Source: an uncultured Campylobacter sp.
GTDB taxonomy: Bacteria > Campylobacterota > Campylobacteria > Campylobacterales > Campylobacteraceae
Length of the DNA stretch: 64,000 bases
Assembly (NCBI RefSeq): GCF_944323605.1
Contig: NZ_CALUTC010000008.1
Coordinates: forward strand, 1-64,000
Direction: 5' to 3'
Part shown: piece after piece, positions 8,557-17,873 of the stretch
How positions within the stretch are numbered: the first letter of the stretch is position 1
Layout: each line of letters begins with the position of its first letter
Made by a program: the position numbers and the translations under genes
Notes under the pieces: generated by a model
Told to the model about the DNA's origin: nothing
Database searches by the model: none
The model's input: the letters and a program-made list of their open reading frames with translations, nothing else

Positions 8557-10761
8557 ATGACTTACACACTTACAGACGAATCTCCAGCTTTGGCTACTTA
8601 TTCATTTTTGCCTATAGTCAGAGCTTTTTTAAAAAGAGCAAATATAGGTGTTAAAACCGCAGATATATCTCTTGCAGGTAGAATTTTAGCAAATTTCTCG
8701 GACTATTTAAAGCAAGAACAAAGATGCGAAGATGCTTTAGAAGAGCTTTCTAAGTTAGTAAATGAGCCAAATTCTGTTCTTATAAAAACGCCAAATATTT
8801 CAGCTTCCATACCACAGTTAAAGGCTGCTATAAAAGAGTTGCAAGATAAAGGCTATGCTGTGCCTAATTATCCAGATGAGCCTTCAAATGACAAGGAAAA
8901 GGACATAAAAGCTAGATACCAAAAAATTCTAGGCTCTGCTGTTAATCCTGTTTTAAGACAAGGAAATTCAGATAGAAGATGCACGAGAGCGGTAAAGGAA
9001 TACGCTAAAAATAACCCTTATAAAACAGTTGCTTTTGATAAAAATTCAAAGTCAAGAGTTTCTTGTATGAAAGATGGCGACTTTTTTTCCAATGAAAAGG
9101 CTATTTTAGTGAAAGAACCTTGTGTAGCTAAGATAGAGTTTTTGAGTGAAGACGGTGTTACAACTGTTATGAAAGACGGTTTGAAGTTAGAAAAAAATGA
9201 AATTTTGGATTGCACTTTTATGGATAGTAAAAAATTACAAGAATTTTACTTTAATGAGATAAAAAGATGTGAAGACGAAAATATTTTGCTTTCTCTGCAT
9301 CTTAAGGCTACTATGATGAAAGTTAGCGACCCGGTTTTGTTTGGTTATTGTGTAAAGGTTTATTTTAAAGAATTATTTGATGAATTTGCTGATGAATTTG
9401 CAAAGCTTGGCATAAATGCAAATAACGGTATTTCAGAGCTTTTAAGCAAGATAGAAAAATCTAGTTTAAAAGATAAAATATTAGCAAAATATAATGAAAT
9501 TCTTAGCAAAAAAGCTGATATATCTATGGTTAATTCTGAAAAAGGTATCACAAATTTGCATATTCCTAGCGATGTTATAGTCGATGCTTCTATGCCTGCT
9601 ATGCTTAAAAATGGTGCAAAACTTTGGGATAAGGATTCAAATACAAGAGATACTAATGCCTTAATACCTGATAAGACCTATGCTACTGTTTATGAAGCTG
9701 TATTAGATGATATGCGTAAAAACGGACAGTTTAATCCTAGCACTTTAGGTTCTGTTTCAAATGTAGGTTTAATGGCTAAAAAAGCTCAAGAATATGGTTC
9801 GCACGATAAAACCTTTGTCGCTGATAAAAATGGAATTTTTAGGATAGTAAATGATAAAGGCGATGTATTGATGGAACAAAAGGTATCAAAAGGTGATATT
9901 TTTAGAGCTTGTCAATGCAAGTTTGAAGCGGTGAAAAATTGGATAGAGCTTGGAATTCAAAGAGTTAAGCTAACAGGAGAAGAGGGCATTTTTTGGTTAG
10001 ACGAAAAAAGAGCTAGCGATAAGATTATGATATCATTTGTAAAAGATATTTTAAAAGATTCTTCTGTTGATAATATAAAAATTTTAAGCCCTAAAGATGC
10101 TTGTTTAAGAAGTTTAGAGCTGATTCGTGCTGGAAAAAATGTTATTAGTATAACAGGCAATGTTTTAAGAGACTATTTGACAGATTTATTCCCTATTTTA
10201 GAGCTTGGCACGAGTGCAAAAATGCTTTCTGTTGTTCCGATGTTAAATGGTGGAGCAATGTTTGAGACAGGGGCTGGCGGTTCTGCACCAAAACAAGTAG
10301 AACAACTAGTAGAGGAAAATCACTTGCGTTGGGATAGTCTTGGAGAATTTCTAGCCTTGCAAGCAAGTTTAGAATTCTTTGCAAACACAAGATCAAATTC
10401 AAGGGCCAAGGTTTTGGCACAGTGCTTAGATGAGGCGATAGGGCAGTGGCTTGAGAATAATAAAGCTCCTTCTAGAAAAGTAAAAGAGGACGATAATAGG
10501 ACAAGCCATTTTTATTTGGCTATGTATTGGGCAAATGAACTTGCCAGACAAGGAAATGAAAAAGAACTTCAGGCTATTTTTAAAGATATTTCTTTGGAGT
10601 TAAGTTCAAACGAGGATAAAATTTACAAAGAATTTATAGATGCTCAAGGTAAAAGTGTCGATTTGGGCGGTTATTATAAATTTGATGATGAAAAGGCTAA
10701 TAATGTTATGAGACCTAGTGCAACTTTTAACGCCATTATAGCAAAGGTTTATGACCTATGA
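8557..10761 (+). CDS. icd: Monomeric NADP-dependent isocitrate dehydrogenase
   Basis: The protein has 734 residues, the size of the monomeric IDH class (about 740) and far larger than the dimeric type. It starts with TDESPALATYSFLPIVRAF and contains the class hallmarks QGNSDRR, the VSDPVLFGYCVKVYF stretch and FETGAGGSAPKQVEQL. It oxidatively decarboxylates isocitrate to 2-oxoglutarate in the cytoplasm with reduction of NADP. The next gene, mdh, overlaps it by 4 bp (ATGA), and oorDABC, which consumes 2-oxoglutarate, lies just after. The AAGGAAG ribosome site supports this start. Confidence 0.97.
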   Translation: MTYTLTDESPALATYSFLPIVRAFLKRANIGVKTADISLAGRILANFSDYLKQEQRCEDALEELSKLVNEPNSVLIKTPNISASIPQLKAAIKELQDKGYAVPNYPDEPSNDKEKDIKARYQKILGSAVNPVLRQGNSDRRCTRAVKEYAKNNPYKTVAFDKNSKSRVSCMKDGDFFSNEKAILVKEPCVAKIEFLSEDGVTTVMKDGLKLEKNEILDCTFMDSKKLQEFYFNEIKRCEDENILLSLHLKATMMKVSDPVLFGYCVKVYFKELFDEFADEFAKLGINANNGISELLSKIEKSSLKDKILAKYNEILSKKADISMVNSEKGITNLHIPSDVIVDASMPAMLKNGAKLWDKDSNTRDTNALIPDKTYATVYEAVLDDMRKNGQFNPSTLGSVSNVGLMAKKAQEYGSHDKTFVADKNGIFRIVNDKGDVLMEQKVSKGDIFRACQCKFEAVKNWIELGIQRVKLTGEEGIFWLDEKRASDKIMISFVKDILKDSSVDNIKILSPKDACLRSLELIRAGKNVISITGNVLRDYLTDLFPILELGTSAKMLSVVPMLNGGAMFETGAGGSAPKQVEQLVEENHLRWDSLGEFLALQASLEFFANTRSNSRAKVLAQCLDEAIGQWLENNKAPSRKVKEDDNRTSHFYLAMYWANELARQGNEKELQAIFKDISLELSSNEDKIYKEFIDAQGKSVDLGGYYKFDDEKANNVMRPSATFNAIIAKVYDL

Positions 10762-11651
10762 AAATCACTATTATAGGTGCTGGAAATGTCGGAGTAAGCA
10801 TAGCTTACGCTTTGATACTTAGGGAATTAGCAAGAGAGCTTGTTTTAATAGACAGAAATGAAGATTTGTTACTAGCTAGAGATTTGGAGTTAGGACAAAG
10901 TATAGCTGCTTTAAATTTAGATATTAAGCTTATTTGCACTACCGAATACAAAGACTGCACAAACAGTGATATAGTAATCTTTTGTGCTGGTGCAAGACGA
11001 AAGGACGGACAAAGCAGGGACGAGCTTCTACAAATAAATACAAATATTATGCTAGATTGCACTAGAAGGCTTAAAGAATATGTAGATGATCCGTTATTTG
11101 TAATACTCACAAACCCTGTTGATTTCTTATTGAATACTCTTTTTGAAAACAAAGTATTCAATCCAAAAAAGATAGTAGCTATGGCTGGAGCTTTAGATAA
11201 TGCTAGATTTAAATATGAATTAGCAAAGAAATTTGAATGCAAAACTTCCGAAATAGATACAAAATTAATGGGATTTCATAACGATGATATGTTGCTTTTA
11301 AAATCCCACTCAAGCTATAAAAATCAAAAACTATCTGATATACTAGATAAAGATAGTTTTGATGATATAGAAAATGAGGTAAAAACTGGTGGAGCCAAGG
11401 TTATAAAATATCTAAAGACATCGGCATATTTGGCACCAGCTGCGGCTTGTGTTCGTATGGTGGAGGCTATAAGAACTGGTGAATTTTTAGCGATGAGTAT
11501 TATTTTGCACGGTGAATTTGGAATTCATAACAAAGCTTTTGGCGTCCTAGCTAGACTTAGTTTGGATGGAGTTTTAGAGGTTTCTAAATTAACTTTAGAT
11601 GAGGAAGAAAGTTCAAAACTAGAGCTTTCTTTAAAAAAATATAATTATTAA
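10758..11651 (+). CDS. mdh: Malate dehydrogenase
   Basis: This 297-residue lactate/malate dehydrogenase-fold protein begins with the NAD-binding GAGNVGVSIAYAL motif. It carries VILTNPVD, an Asp-containing stretch (MAGALDNARFKYELA) and GFHNDDMLL at the position where the catalytic His is expected. It interconverts malate and oxaloacetate in the TCA cycle. Overlap with icd shows co-transcription. In C. jejuni the genes sucC and sucD follow at this point. Here a 20-bp gap leads directly to oorD. The usual MDH substrate-loop Arg pattern is present as GARRKDGQSR. Confidence 0.92.
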   Translation: MKITIIGAGNVGVSIAYALILRELARELVLIDRNEDLLLARDLELGQSIAALNLDIKLICTTEYKDCTNSDIVIFCAGARRKDGQSRDELLQINTNIMLDCTRRLKEYVDDPLFVILTNPVDFLLNTLFENKVFNPKKIVAMAGALDNARFKYELAKKFECKTSEIDTKLMGFHNDDMLLLKSHSSYKNQKLSDILDKDSFDDIENEVKTGGAKVIKYLKTSAYLAPAAACVRMVEAIRTGEFLAMSIILHGEFGIHNKAFGVLARLSLDGVLEVSKLTLDEEESSKLELSLKKYNY

Positions 11652-11671
11652 ATTAATTAAAAGGATATGAA

Positions 11672-11986
11672 ATGAGTATAATCGCTCCCAAAGATACTCC
11701 TGTTTGGGTAGATGAACGTAGATGTAAAGCTTGTAATATCTGTGTTAGCTACTGCCCTGCTGGAGTTTTGGCTATGAGAGATGAAAAGAGTGCTGTTTTA
11801 GGACAAATGGTTGAGGTGGTTAATCCATCCTCTTGTATAGGTTGCAGTGAATGTGAGGTGCATTGCCCAGATTTTGCTATTATGGTTGCTACAAGAAGTG
11901 AGTTTAAATTTGCAAAACTTACTCCAGAAGCAAAACAAAGAGCTGAAGCCATAAAACAAAACAAATACAAAAAGGTAGGTGTTTGA
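11672..11986 (+). CDS. oorD: 2-oxoglutarate:acceptor oxidoreductase, ferredoxin-like delta subunit
   Basis: A 104-residue protein with two 4Fe-4S binding motifs, CKACNICVSYCP and CIGCSECEVHCP. It passes electrons from the OorABC core, which oxidises 2-oxoglutarate to succinyl-CoA, to a low-potential acceptor such as flavodoxin or ferredoxin. It is the first gene of the oorDABC set and has an AAAAGGA ribosome site. Its stop codon overlaps the oorA start (TGATG). The enzyme is oxygen-sensitive and replaces 2-oxoglutarate dehydrogenase in microaerophiles. Confidence 0.95.
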   Translation: MSIIAPKDTPVWVDERRCKACNICVSYCPAGVLAMRDEKSAVLGQMVEVVNPSSCIGCSECEVHCPDFAIMVATRSEFKFAKLTPEAKQRAEAIKQNKYKKVGV

Positions 11987-13110
11987 TGAGAGAGTTAATA
12001 GCAACAGGCAATAGCTTAGTAGCTAAAGCAGCCATAGAGTGTGGTTGTAGATTTTTCGGTGGCTATCCTATAACACCTAGTTCAGAAATAGCTCACGAGT
12101 TATCAAAATTATTGCCAGCAAATGATGGGACTTTTATACAAATGGAAGATGAAATTTCTGGCATAAGCGTTAGTATAGGTGCTGCTATGAGCGGTGTAAA
12201 AGCTATGACTGCTAGTTCTGGTCCGGGAATTTCTTTAAAATCCGAGCAAATAGGTTATGCTTTTATAGCAGAAATTCCACTTGTTATAGCAAATGTTATG
12301 AGAGGCGGTCCATCAACAGGGCTTCCAACTCGTGTTGCTCAAGGCGATTTATTTCAAGCTAAGTCCCCGACACATGGAGATTTTGCTAGTATAGCCTTAG
12401 CTCCTGCTTCTTTGGAAGAGTCTTACACAGAAACTGTAAGAGCCTTTAATTTAGCTGAAGAATTAATGACGCCGGTTTTTTTACTGCTTGATGAAACTAT
12501 AGGACATATGAATGGTAAGGCTAATATTCCAGATATTAATGAGCTTAAAATAATAAATAGAGCCAAATTCAGTGGAGATAAAAAAGATTACAAGCCTTAT
12601 GCTTGTGCTGAAAATGAGCCAGCTGTTTTAAATCCTTTCTTTACAGGGTATCGTTATCATATTACAGGGCTTCATCATGGAGACATAGGCTTTCCAACAG
12701 AAGACGGTGATATAGTAAAAAGAAATATAGAAAGATTATTTGGAAAAATTCGTAGCAGAGTGGGCGAAATTTGTAAATATGAAGAATATATGCTAGATGA
12801 TGCCGATATGCTTATAGTAGCTTATGGAAGCGTTTCAAGAGCTGCTAAAGATGCTATTTTAAGATTAAGAGAACAAGGCATTAAAGTCGGTCTTTTTAGA
12901 CCTATAACATTGTATCCACTAAATGATAAAAAGATAGAAGAAGTTGTAAATAAATTCAAAAAAGTTCTAGTTTGCGAATTAAATATGGGACAGTATTTAG
13001 AAGAAATACAAAGAGTTTGTAAAAGAGACGATTTGCTAACTTTATTAAGAGCAAATGGCAGACCTTTAACTCCTAGTGAGATTATGGCTAAGGTAAAGGA
13101 GAATATTTAA
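11986..13110 (+). CDS. oorA: 2-oxoglutarate:acceptor oxidoreductase subunit alpha
   Basis: The 374-residue alpha subunit shows the pyrimidine-binding domain of 2-oxoacid oxidoreductases: GGYPITPSSEIAHEL near the start, QMEDEISGISVSIGAAMSG, then TASSGPGISLKSEQIG. A C-terminal domain II contains VAYGSVSRAAKDAI and VGLFRPITLYPL. The ATG at 11986 overlaps the oorD stop. An in-frame TTG one codon earlier is less likely. Together with OorB it forms the active site for oxidative decarboxylation of 2-oxoglutarate. Confidence 0.96.
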   Translation: MRELIATGNSLVAKAAIECGCRFFGGYPITPSSEIAHELSKLLPANDGTFIQMEDEISGISVSIGAAMSGVKAMTASSGPGISLKSEQIGYAFIAEIPLVIANVMRGGPSTGLPTRVAQGDLFQAKSPTHGDFASIALAPASLEESYTETVRAFNLAEELMTPVFLLLDETIGHMNGKANIPDINELKIINRAKFSGDKKDYKPYACAENEPAVLNPFFTGYRYHITGLHHGDIGFPTEDGDIVKRNIERLFGKIRSRVGEICKYEEYMLDDADMLIVAYGSVSRAAKDAILRLREQGIKVGLFRPITLYPLNDKKIEEVVNKFKKVLVCELNMGQYLEEIQRVCKRDDLLTLLRANGRPLTPSEIMAKVKENI

Positions 13111-13955
13111 TGGCTTTTGATTATGATGAATATTTGCGTGTAGATAAGATGCCTACACAGTGGTGTTGGGGTTGCGGAGATGGAGTTGTTTTAAAGTGCA
13201 TTATTAGAGCTGTGCAAAAAACTGGATGGAATATGGACGATGTTTGCTTGGTTTCTGGGATTGGCTGTAGCGGTAGAATGAGTTCTTATGTTAATTGCAA
13301 CACAGTTCATACAACACACGGTAGAGCTATAGCCTATGCTACAGGTATAAAGCTAGCAAATCCTAGCAAAAAAGTTATAGTAGTAAGTGGAGATGGCGAT
13401 ACTTTAGCTATAGGTGGTAATCATACTATACATGGCTGTAGAAGAAATATAGATTTGACTCATATAGTTATAAATAACTTTATATACGGTCTTACAAATT
13501 CTCAAACATCTCCTACAACTCCACAAGGCTTTTATACTGTAACCGCACAACAAGGTAGCATAGATCCAAATTTTGATGCTTGTGAGCTTACAAAAGCGGC
13601 AGGAGCTTCTTTTGTAGCTAGAGGAAATGTTATAGAAGCTGCTAAGCTTGAGAATTTAATATATAAAGCCTTGTTGCATAAAGGTTATAGCTTTGTAGAT
13701 GTTTTTTCTAACTGTCATATAAATTTAGGTCGTAAAAATAAAATGGGCGAGGCTACTTCTATGCTTGAATGGATAAAATCAAGAGTAGTTGATAAGTCTA
13801 AATATGATTCCTTAAGCCCTGAAGAAAAAGAGGATAAATTTCCTACAGGTATTTTACATCAAGATGAAACAAAAGCAGAATACTGCACTGCTTACGAGGA
13901 AGTTAGAAGAGCTGTTAAAGAAAAAAGAATGGTAAATTTAGGAGCTTTGAGATGA
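13110..13955 (+). CDS. oorB: 2-oxoglutarate:acceptor oxidoreductase subunit beta (TPP-binding)
   Basis: A 281-residue thiamine diphosphate-binding subunit. The TPP/magnesium motif reads VSGDGDTLAIGGNHTIHGCRR, followed by NNFIYGLTNSQTSPTT, as in all beta subunits of this family. Conserved cysteines CWGCGDG near the N-terminus, and further Cys residues including SGIGCSG, are the probable ligands of a 4Fe-4S cluster. The start overlaps the oorA stop by one base, and the stop overlaps oorC by 4 bp. Confidence 0.96.
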   Translation: MAFDYDEYLRVDKMPTQWCWGCGDGVVLKCIIRAVQKTGWNMDDVCLVSGIGCSGRMSSYVNCNTVHTTHGRAIAYATGIKLANPSKKVIVVSGDGDTLAIGGNHTIHGCRRNIDLTHIVINNFIYGLTNSQTSPTTPQGFYTVTAQQGSIDPNFDACELTKAAGASFVARGNVIEAAKLENLIYKALLHKGYSFVDVFSNCHINLGRKNKMGEATSMLEWIKSRVVDKSKYDSLSPEEKEDKFPTGILHQDETKAEYCTAYEEVRRAVKEKRMVNLGALR

Positions 13956-14503
13956 AATATCAGCTAAGATTTGGTGGAGAAGGTGGACAAGGTGTTATTA
14001 CCGCTGGTGAAATTTTGGCAGAAGCTGCTATAGAAGGAAATAGATATGCTTTTAAGGCTTCTACTTATACATCTCAAGTAAGAGGTGGTCCTACTAAGGT
14101 TGATATTATCATAGATGATAATGAGATTTTATACCCTTATGCTACTGAAGGAGAGGTTGATTTTATGCTATCCACAGCGGATAAGGCGTATCAAAGTTTT
14201 AAAAGTGGTGTAAAAAGTGGTGGCATTTTAGTAGTAGAGCCAAATTTGGTATATCCTAAACCTGAAGATTTTGAAAAATGGAAGATTTACAAAATTCCTA
14301 TTATTACAATAGCAAAAGATGAAGTTGGAAATGTTGCTACTCAATCCGTCGTAGCTTTAGCTATAGCTGCTTATATGACCCAGTGTATAGACTTAGCCGA
14401 GTTAAGAAAAGTTATGCTAGAAATGGTTCCTGCAAAAACTAGAGAATTAAATGCAAAAGCTTTTGATTTAGGTGTAGAATACGCTAAAAAAGCAATTTCT
14501 TAA
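13952..14503 (+). CDS. oorC: 2-oxoglutarate:acceptor oxidoreductase subunit gamma
   Basis: This 183-residue protein is the gamma domain of the 2-oxoacid:acceptor oxidoreductases, with the signature FGGEGGQGVITAGEILAEAA followed by TYTSQVRGGPTKVD. It completes the OorDABC complex that makes succinyl-CoA and reduced flavodoxin or ferredoxin. It is the last gene of the operon. A strong hairpin lies immediately downstream. Confidence 0.96.
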   Translation: MKYQLRFGGEGGQGVITAGEILAEAAIEGNRYAFKASTYTSQVRGGPTKVDIIIDDNEILYPYATEGEVDFMLSTADKAYQSFKSGVKSGGILVVEPNLVYPKPEDFEKWKIYKIPIITIAKDEVGNVATQSVVALAIAAYMTQCIDLAELRKVMLEMVPAKTRELNAKAFDLGVEYAKKAIS

Positions 14504-14508
14504 ACATT

Positions 14509-14546
14509 TTTTTAGATAGGGCTCATTTTTTTGTCCTATCTAAAAA
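14509..14546 (+). terminator. Terminator after oorC
   Basis: A perfect 12-bp stem (arms 14509-14520 and 14535-14546) has a 14-nt loop containing seven consecutive T. It starts 6 bp after the oorC stop. The tail after the stem is not T-rich, but the stem itself ends in a run of A/T pairs. It separates the TCA operon from the tRNA cluster. Confidence 0.6.
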
Positions 14547-14570
14547 CGTTATCTTTCATATTTTAAATCC

Positions 14571-14599
14571 TTGACTTTTTTTCTCATTTTATGTATAAT
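14571..14599 (+). promoter_or_regulatory. Strong sigma-70 promoter of the tRNA cluster
   Basis: A -35 TTGACT (14571-14576) and a perfect -10 TATAAT (14594-14599) are separated by 17 bp. This is unusually complete for Campylobacter, where -35 boxes are normally poor. It ends 16 bp before the first tRNA and fits the high demand for stable RNA. Confidence 0.8.
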
Positions 14600-14615
14600 C
14601 AAAGTTTTAATTTTT

Positions 14616-14691
14616 GCTGGTTTAGCTCAGTTGGTAGAGCAGCTGCCTTGTAAGCAGCAGGTCGGGGGTTCAAGTCCCTTAACCAGCTCCA
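14616..14691 (+). tRNA. tRNA-Thr (anticodon TGT)
   Basis: The cloverleaf is complete: acceptor arm GCTGGTT pairs with AACCAGC, D arm with TTGGTAGAGC, anticodon loop CTTGTAA, T arm GGTTCAAGTCC. The terminal CCA is encoded. Length 76 nt. It is the first tRNA behind the promoter at 14571-14599. Confidence 0.95.
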
Positions 14692-14735
14692 TTGTTTTAT
14701 GCAGTGTTTGACCGGTGTTTAGTTTATGGTGTAAA

Positions 14736-14821
<86 letters not shown>

Positions 14822-14824
14822 TTT

Positions 14825-14901
14825 GCGGGAGTAGCTCAGTTGGCTAGAGCATCAGCCTTCCAAGCTGAGGGTCGCGGGTTCGAGCCCCGTTTCCCGCTCC
14901 A
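14825..14901 (+). tRNA. tRNA-Gly (anticodon TCC)
   Basis: A 77-nt cloverleaf begins only 3 bp after tRNA-Tyr. The acceptor GCGGGAG pairs with TTCCCGC (one G-T pair), the anticodon loop is CTTCCAA, the T loop GGTTCGAGCCC is canonical, and the 3' TCCA is encoded. The tight spacing shows a shared primary transcript. Confidence 0.95.
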
Positions 14902-14980
14902 TTATTGTAAGAAACTGGGAGCTGTTTTTTGCTACATTTCTTACTATATTTTGTTGTCTAATTTTATACTATTGCTGAGC

Positions 14981-15055
<75 letters not shown>

Positions 15056-15126
15056 TTTATCAAATAAAAGTATAAAATGCGGACTTGTTTTTGTGTAAAT
15101 ATATAAAATAATATGGAGGAAAAACA

Positions 15127-16326
15127 ATGGCTAAGGAAAAATTTTCTCGTAATAAGCCACACGTTAACATAGGTACCATAGGTCACGTAGACCACGGTAA
15201 AACCACCCTTACAGCTGCTATATCTGCTGTTCTTTCTAGAAAGGGTCTAGCTGAGCTTAAAGATTATGATAATATCGACAATGCTCCTGAAGAGAAAGAA
15301 CGTGGTATTACTATAGCTACTTCTCATATAGAGTATGAAACAGAGAAAAGACACTATGCACACGTTGATTGTCCAGGTCACGCTGACTATGTTAAAAATA
15401 TGATTACAGGTGCTGCACAGATGGATGGAGCTATATTAGTTGTTTCTGCAGCTGATGGACCTATGCCACAAACTAGAGAACATATACTTCTTTCTAGACA
15501 AGTTGGTGTTCCTTATATAGTTGTTTTTATGAATAAAGCTGATATGGTAGATGATGCTGAACTTTTAGAGCTTGTTGAAATGGAAATTAGAGAATTGCTA
15601 AGCTCTTATGATTTTCCTGGAGACGACACTCCTATAATTTCTGGTTCAGCTTTAAAAGCACTTGAGGAAGCTAAGGCTGGTCAAGATGGTGAGTGGTCTG
15701 CTAAGATTATAGCCTTAATGGATGCTGTTGATAGCTATATACCAACTCCTACTAGAGATACAGATAAAGATTTCTTAATGCCTATAGAGGACGTTTTTTC
15801 TATATCAGGTCGTGGAACTGTTGTTACAGGTAGAATAGAAAAGGGAGTTGTAAAAGTTGGTGATACTATAGAAATAGTAGGTATAAAAGACACTCAAACT
15901 ACTACAGTTACTGGTGTTGAAATGTTTAGAAAAGAAATGGATCAAGGTGAAGCCGGAGATAATGTTGGTGTTTTACTTCGTGGAACTAAGAAAGAGGAAG
16001 TTTTACGCGGTATGGTTCTTGCTAAACCTAAATCTATAACTCCTCATACAGAATTTGAGGCAGAAGTTTATATATTAAATAAAGATGAAGGTGGAAGACA
16101 TACTCCATTCTTTAATAACTATAGACCACAATTTTATGTTAGAACTACAGATGTTACAGGTTCTATAAAACTTGCTGAAGGCACAGAAATGGTTATGCCG
16201 GGTGAAAATGTTAGAATAACTGTAAGCTTGATAGCTCCTATCGCACTTGAGGAAGGAACTCGTTTTGCGATAAGAGAAGGTGGGCATACTGTAGGTTCTG
16301 GTGTTGTTTCTAAAATCATTAAGTAA
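15127..16326 (+). CDS. tuf: Elongation factor Tu
   Basis: A 399-residue GTPase that delivers aminoacyl-tRNA to the ribosome. All G motifs are visible: GHVDHGKT near residue 20, RGITI in switch [14 protein letters not shown], and GSAL. Domains 2 and 3 are complete, ending in GVVSKIIK. The ATG follows a GGAGG ribosome site. It lies between the tRNA cluster and rpmG, and could be transcribed from the tRNA promoter or from an AT-rich promoter in the 71-bp gap. Confidence 0.98.
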   Translation: MAKEKFSRNKPHVNIGTIGHVDHGKTTLTAAISAVLSRKGLAELKDYDNIDNAPEEKERGITIATSHIEYETEKRHYAHVDCPGHADYVKNMITGAAQMDGAILVVSAADGPMPQTREHILLSRQVGVPYIVVFMNKADMVDDAELLELVEMEIRELLSSYDFPGDDTPIISGSALKALEEAKAGQDGEWSAKIIALMDAVDSYIPTPTRDTDKDFLMPIEDVFSISGRGTVVTGRIEKGVVKVGDTIEIVGIKDTQTTTVTGVEMFRKEMDQGEAGDNVGVLLRGTKKEEVLRGMVLAKPKSITPHTEFEAEVYILNKDEGGRHTPFFNNYRPQFYVRTTDVTGSIKLAEGTEMVMPGENVRITVSLIAPIALEEGTRFAIREGGHTVGSGVVSKIIK

Positions 16327-16332
16327 AATTTA

Positions 16333-16353
16333 GGGGGTCTTTTTAAGGACCCC
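16333..16353 (+). terminator. Hairpin between tuf and rpmG (partial terminator/attenuator)
   Basis: Arms GGGGTC (16334-16339) and GACCCC (16348-16353) form a stable GC stem just after the tuf stop. No T run follows, so it probably acts as a 3'-end stabiliser or partial attenuator, lowering the downstream genes relative to tuf. Confidence 0.45.
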
Positions 16354-16372
16354 ATAAAAAGAGGATAAGTTT

Positions 16373-16531
16373 ATGAGGATAAAAGTTGGTTTAAAATGTG
16401 AAGAGTGTGGTGATATAAATTACAGCACTTATAAAAACAGTAAAAATACGACTGAAAAATTAGAGTTAAAAAAGTATTGTCCTAGACTTAGGAAACATAC
16501 CATTCATAAAGAGGTTAAGTTAAAAAGTTAA
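16373..16531 (+). CDS. rpmG: 50S ribosomal protein L33
   Basis: A 52-residue protein reading [17 protein letters not shown] at the start, with the typical L33 features: CEEC near residue 9, [19 protein letters not shown], and a terminal HTIHKEVK. L33 binds 23S rRNA near the E site. It has an AGAGGATAAG ribosome site and lies between tuf and tRNA-Trp, exactly as in other Campylobacter genomes. One of the two zinc Cys pairs is reduced: CEEC is present, but only a single Cys follows (YCP), so this is not a full zinc-ribbon form. Confidence 0.95.
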   Translation: MRIKVGLKCEECGDINYSTYKNSKNTTEKLELKKYCPRLRKHTIHKEVKLKS

Positions 16532-16607
16532 AGGGCAATAGCTCCAACGGTAGAGCGCCGGATTCCAAATCCGATGGTTGGGGGTTCGAATCCCTCTTGC
16601 CCTGCCA
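16532..16607 (+). tRNA. tRNA-Trp (anticodon CCA)
   Basis: A 76-nt cloverleaf whose first base directly follows the rpmG stop codon. The acceptor AGGGCAA pairs with TTGCCCT, the anticodon loop is TTCCAAA, and the T arm is GGGTTCGAATCCC. The 3' GCCA is encoded. It lies inside the rpmG-secE transcript and must be excised from it. Confidence 0.95.
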
Positions 16608-16627
16608 TTTTTGAGGTTTTGAAGAAT

Positions 16628-16810
16628 ATGGAAAAATTATTGAGTTATTTTAGACTATCTAAAGCGGAGTTGTCAAAGGTTATATTTCCCTTAAGAGAAC
16701 AAGTTAGAAATGCCTATATTACGGTTTTTGTTGTTGTTTTTGTAGTTGCTTTATTTCTTTGGATAGTTGATTTAATTATGTTTTATTCATTATCTTTCAT
16801 AGTTTCTTAA
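16628..16810 (+). CDS. secE: Preprotein translocase subunit SecE
   Basis: A 60-residue single-spanning protein. An amphipathic N-terminal part contains ELSKVIFPLREQVRNAY, the conserved cytoplasmic segment, and is followed by one transmembrane helix (about residues 32-55). SecE clamps SecY in the SecYEG channel. Bacteria with minimal SecE have this single-helix form. The ATG at 16628 is chosen because the open frame upstream runs into tRNA-Trp. The order tRNA-Trp-secE-nusG is the classic arrangement. Confidence 0.93.
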   Translation: MEKLLSYFRLSKAELSKVIFPLREQVRNAYITVFVVVFVVALFLWIVDLIMFYSLSFIVS

Positions 16811-16829
16811 ATTTTATGAGGAAAGAGTT

Positions 16830-17378
16830 GTGAGCGAATTTAAGTGGTATGCTATTCAAACTTATGCTGGTAGCGAAATGGCTGTTAAAAAGGCTATACA
16901 AAATCTTATTAGGGACAATAATCTTCAAGAGCAGGTTAAAGATATAGTTGTGCCAACAGAAGATGTGATAGAATTTAAGAATGGAAAAGAAAAGATTAGT
17001 GAGAGAAGTTTGTATTCTGGCTATGTCTTTATTTGTTTAAAATTTACGGTTGAGCTATGGCACAAGATACAGTCTCTCCCAAAAGTTGGACGTTTTATAG
17101 GCGAAAACAAAACGGGTGATAGAAAGCAACCAACTCCGCTTTCTGAAAAAGATATAAATTTAATATTAGAAAAAGTGCAAAATAAGGCTGCTCCAAAACC
17201 TAAAATATCTTTTGAAGAGGGTGAAAATGTCCGTATTATAGATGGACCATTTGCCAATTTTACAGGCATAGTAGAGGAGTATGATATGGTTAGAGGTCTT
17301 TTGAGGTTAAATGTCTCTATATTTGGTCGATCTACACCTGTTGAAATTCTTTATTCTCAAGTTGAGAAAATAGTTTAA
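16830..17378 (+). CDS. nusG: Transcription termination/antitermination factor NusG
   Basis: The protein starts at a GTG with a GAGGAAAG ribosome site. The NGN domain begins KWYAIQTYAGSE and contains SLYSGYVFI. The C-terminal KOW domain reads GENVRIIDGPFANFTGIVEEY. NusG binds RNA polymerase, couples it to the ribosome through S10 and assists Rho. At 182 residues it is of normal length. It is followed 9 bp later by rplK. Confidence 0.97.
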   Translation: MSEFKWYAIQTYAGSEMAVKKAIQNLIRDNNLQEQVKDIVVPTEDVIEFKNGKEKISERSLYSGYVFICLKFTVELWHKIQSLPKVGRFIGENKTGDRKQPTPLSEKDINLILEKVQNKAAPKPKISFEEGENVRIIDGPFANFTGIVEEYDMVRGLLRLNVSIFGRSTPVEILYSQVEKIV

Positions 17379-17387
17379 GGAGATTAT

Positions 17388-17813
17388 ATGGCTAAAAAAG
17401 TCGTTGGTGAAATAAAATTACAAATTGCTGCTACAAAGGCAAATCCTTCACCTCCTGTTGGACCTGCTTTAGGTCAGCAAGGTGTTAATATTATGGAATT
17501 TTGTAAGGCTTTTAATGAAAAAACAAAAGATATGGCTGGTTTTAATGTCCCAGTTGTTATTACTGTTTATGCTGATAAAAGCTTTACTTTTATTACGAAA
17601 CAACCACCAGCTACAGATTTAATAAAAAAAGCTGCTGGAATTTCTAAAGGTTCTGATAATCCTCTAAAAAACAAGGTTGGAAAATTGACAAAAAAACAAA
17701 TTCTTGAAATAGTGGATAAGAAGATAGCAGATTTGAATACTAAAGATAAAGAGCAAGCTGCAAAGATTATAGCTGGTTCTGCTCGCTCTATGGGTATAGA
17801 GATACTTGACTAA
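17388..17813 (+). CDS. rplK: 50S ribosomal protein L11
   Basis: A 141-residue protein with the L11 hallmarks: [20 protein letters not shown] at the N-terminus and, in the C-terminal rRNA-binding domain, [16 protein letters not shown]. It forms the GTPase-associated centre with 23S rRNA helices 43/44. A strong AAGGAGA ribosome site precedes the ATG. The gene is co-transcribed with nusG and rplA. Confidence 0.98.
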   Translation: MAKKVVGEIKLQIAATKANPSPPVGPALGQQGVNIMEFCKAFNEKTKDMAGFNVPVVITVYADKSFTFITKQPPATDLIKKAAGISKGSDNPLKNKVGKLTKKQILEIVDKKIADLNTKDKEQAAKIIAGSARSMGIEILD

Positions 17814-17873
17814 AAAAGCCCTACCGACAGGCTAAAATGTTGGAAGCACTATAATAAATGCGGAGTAAAAGAT

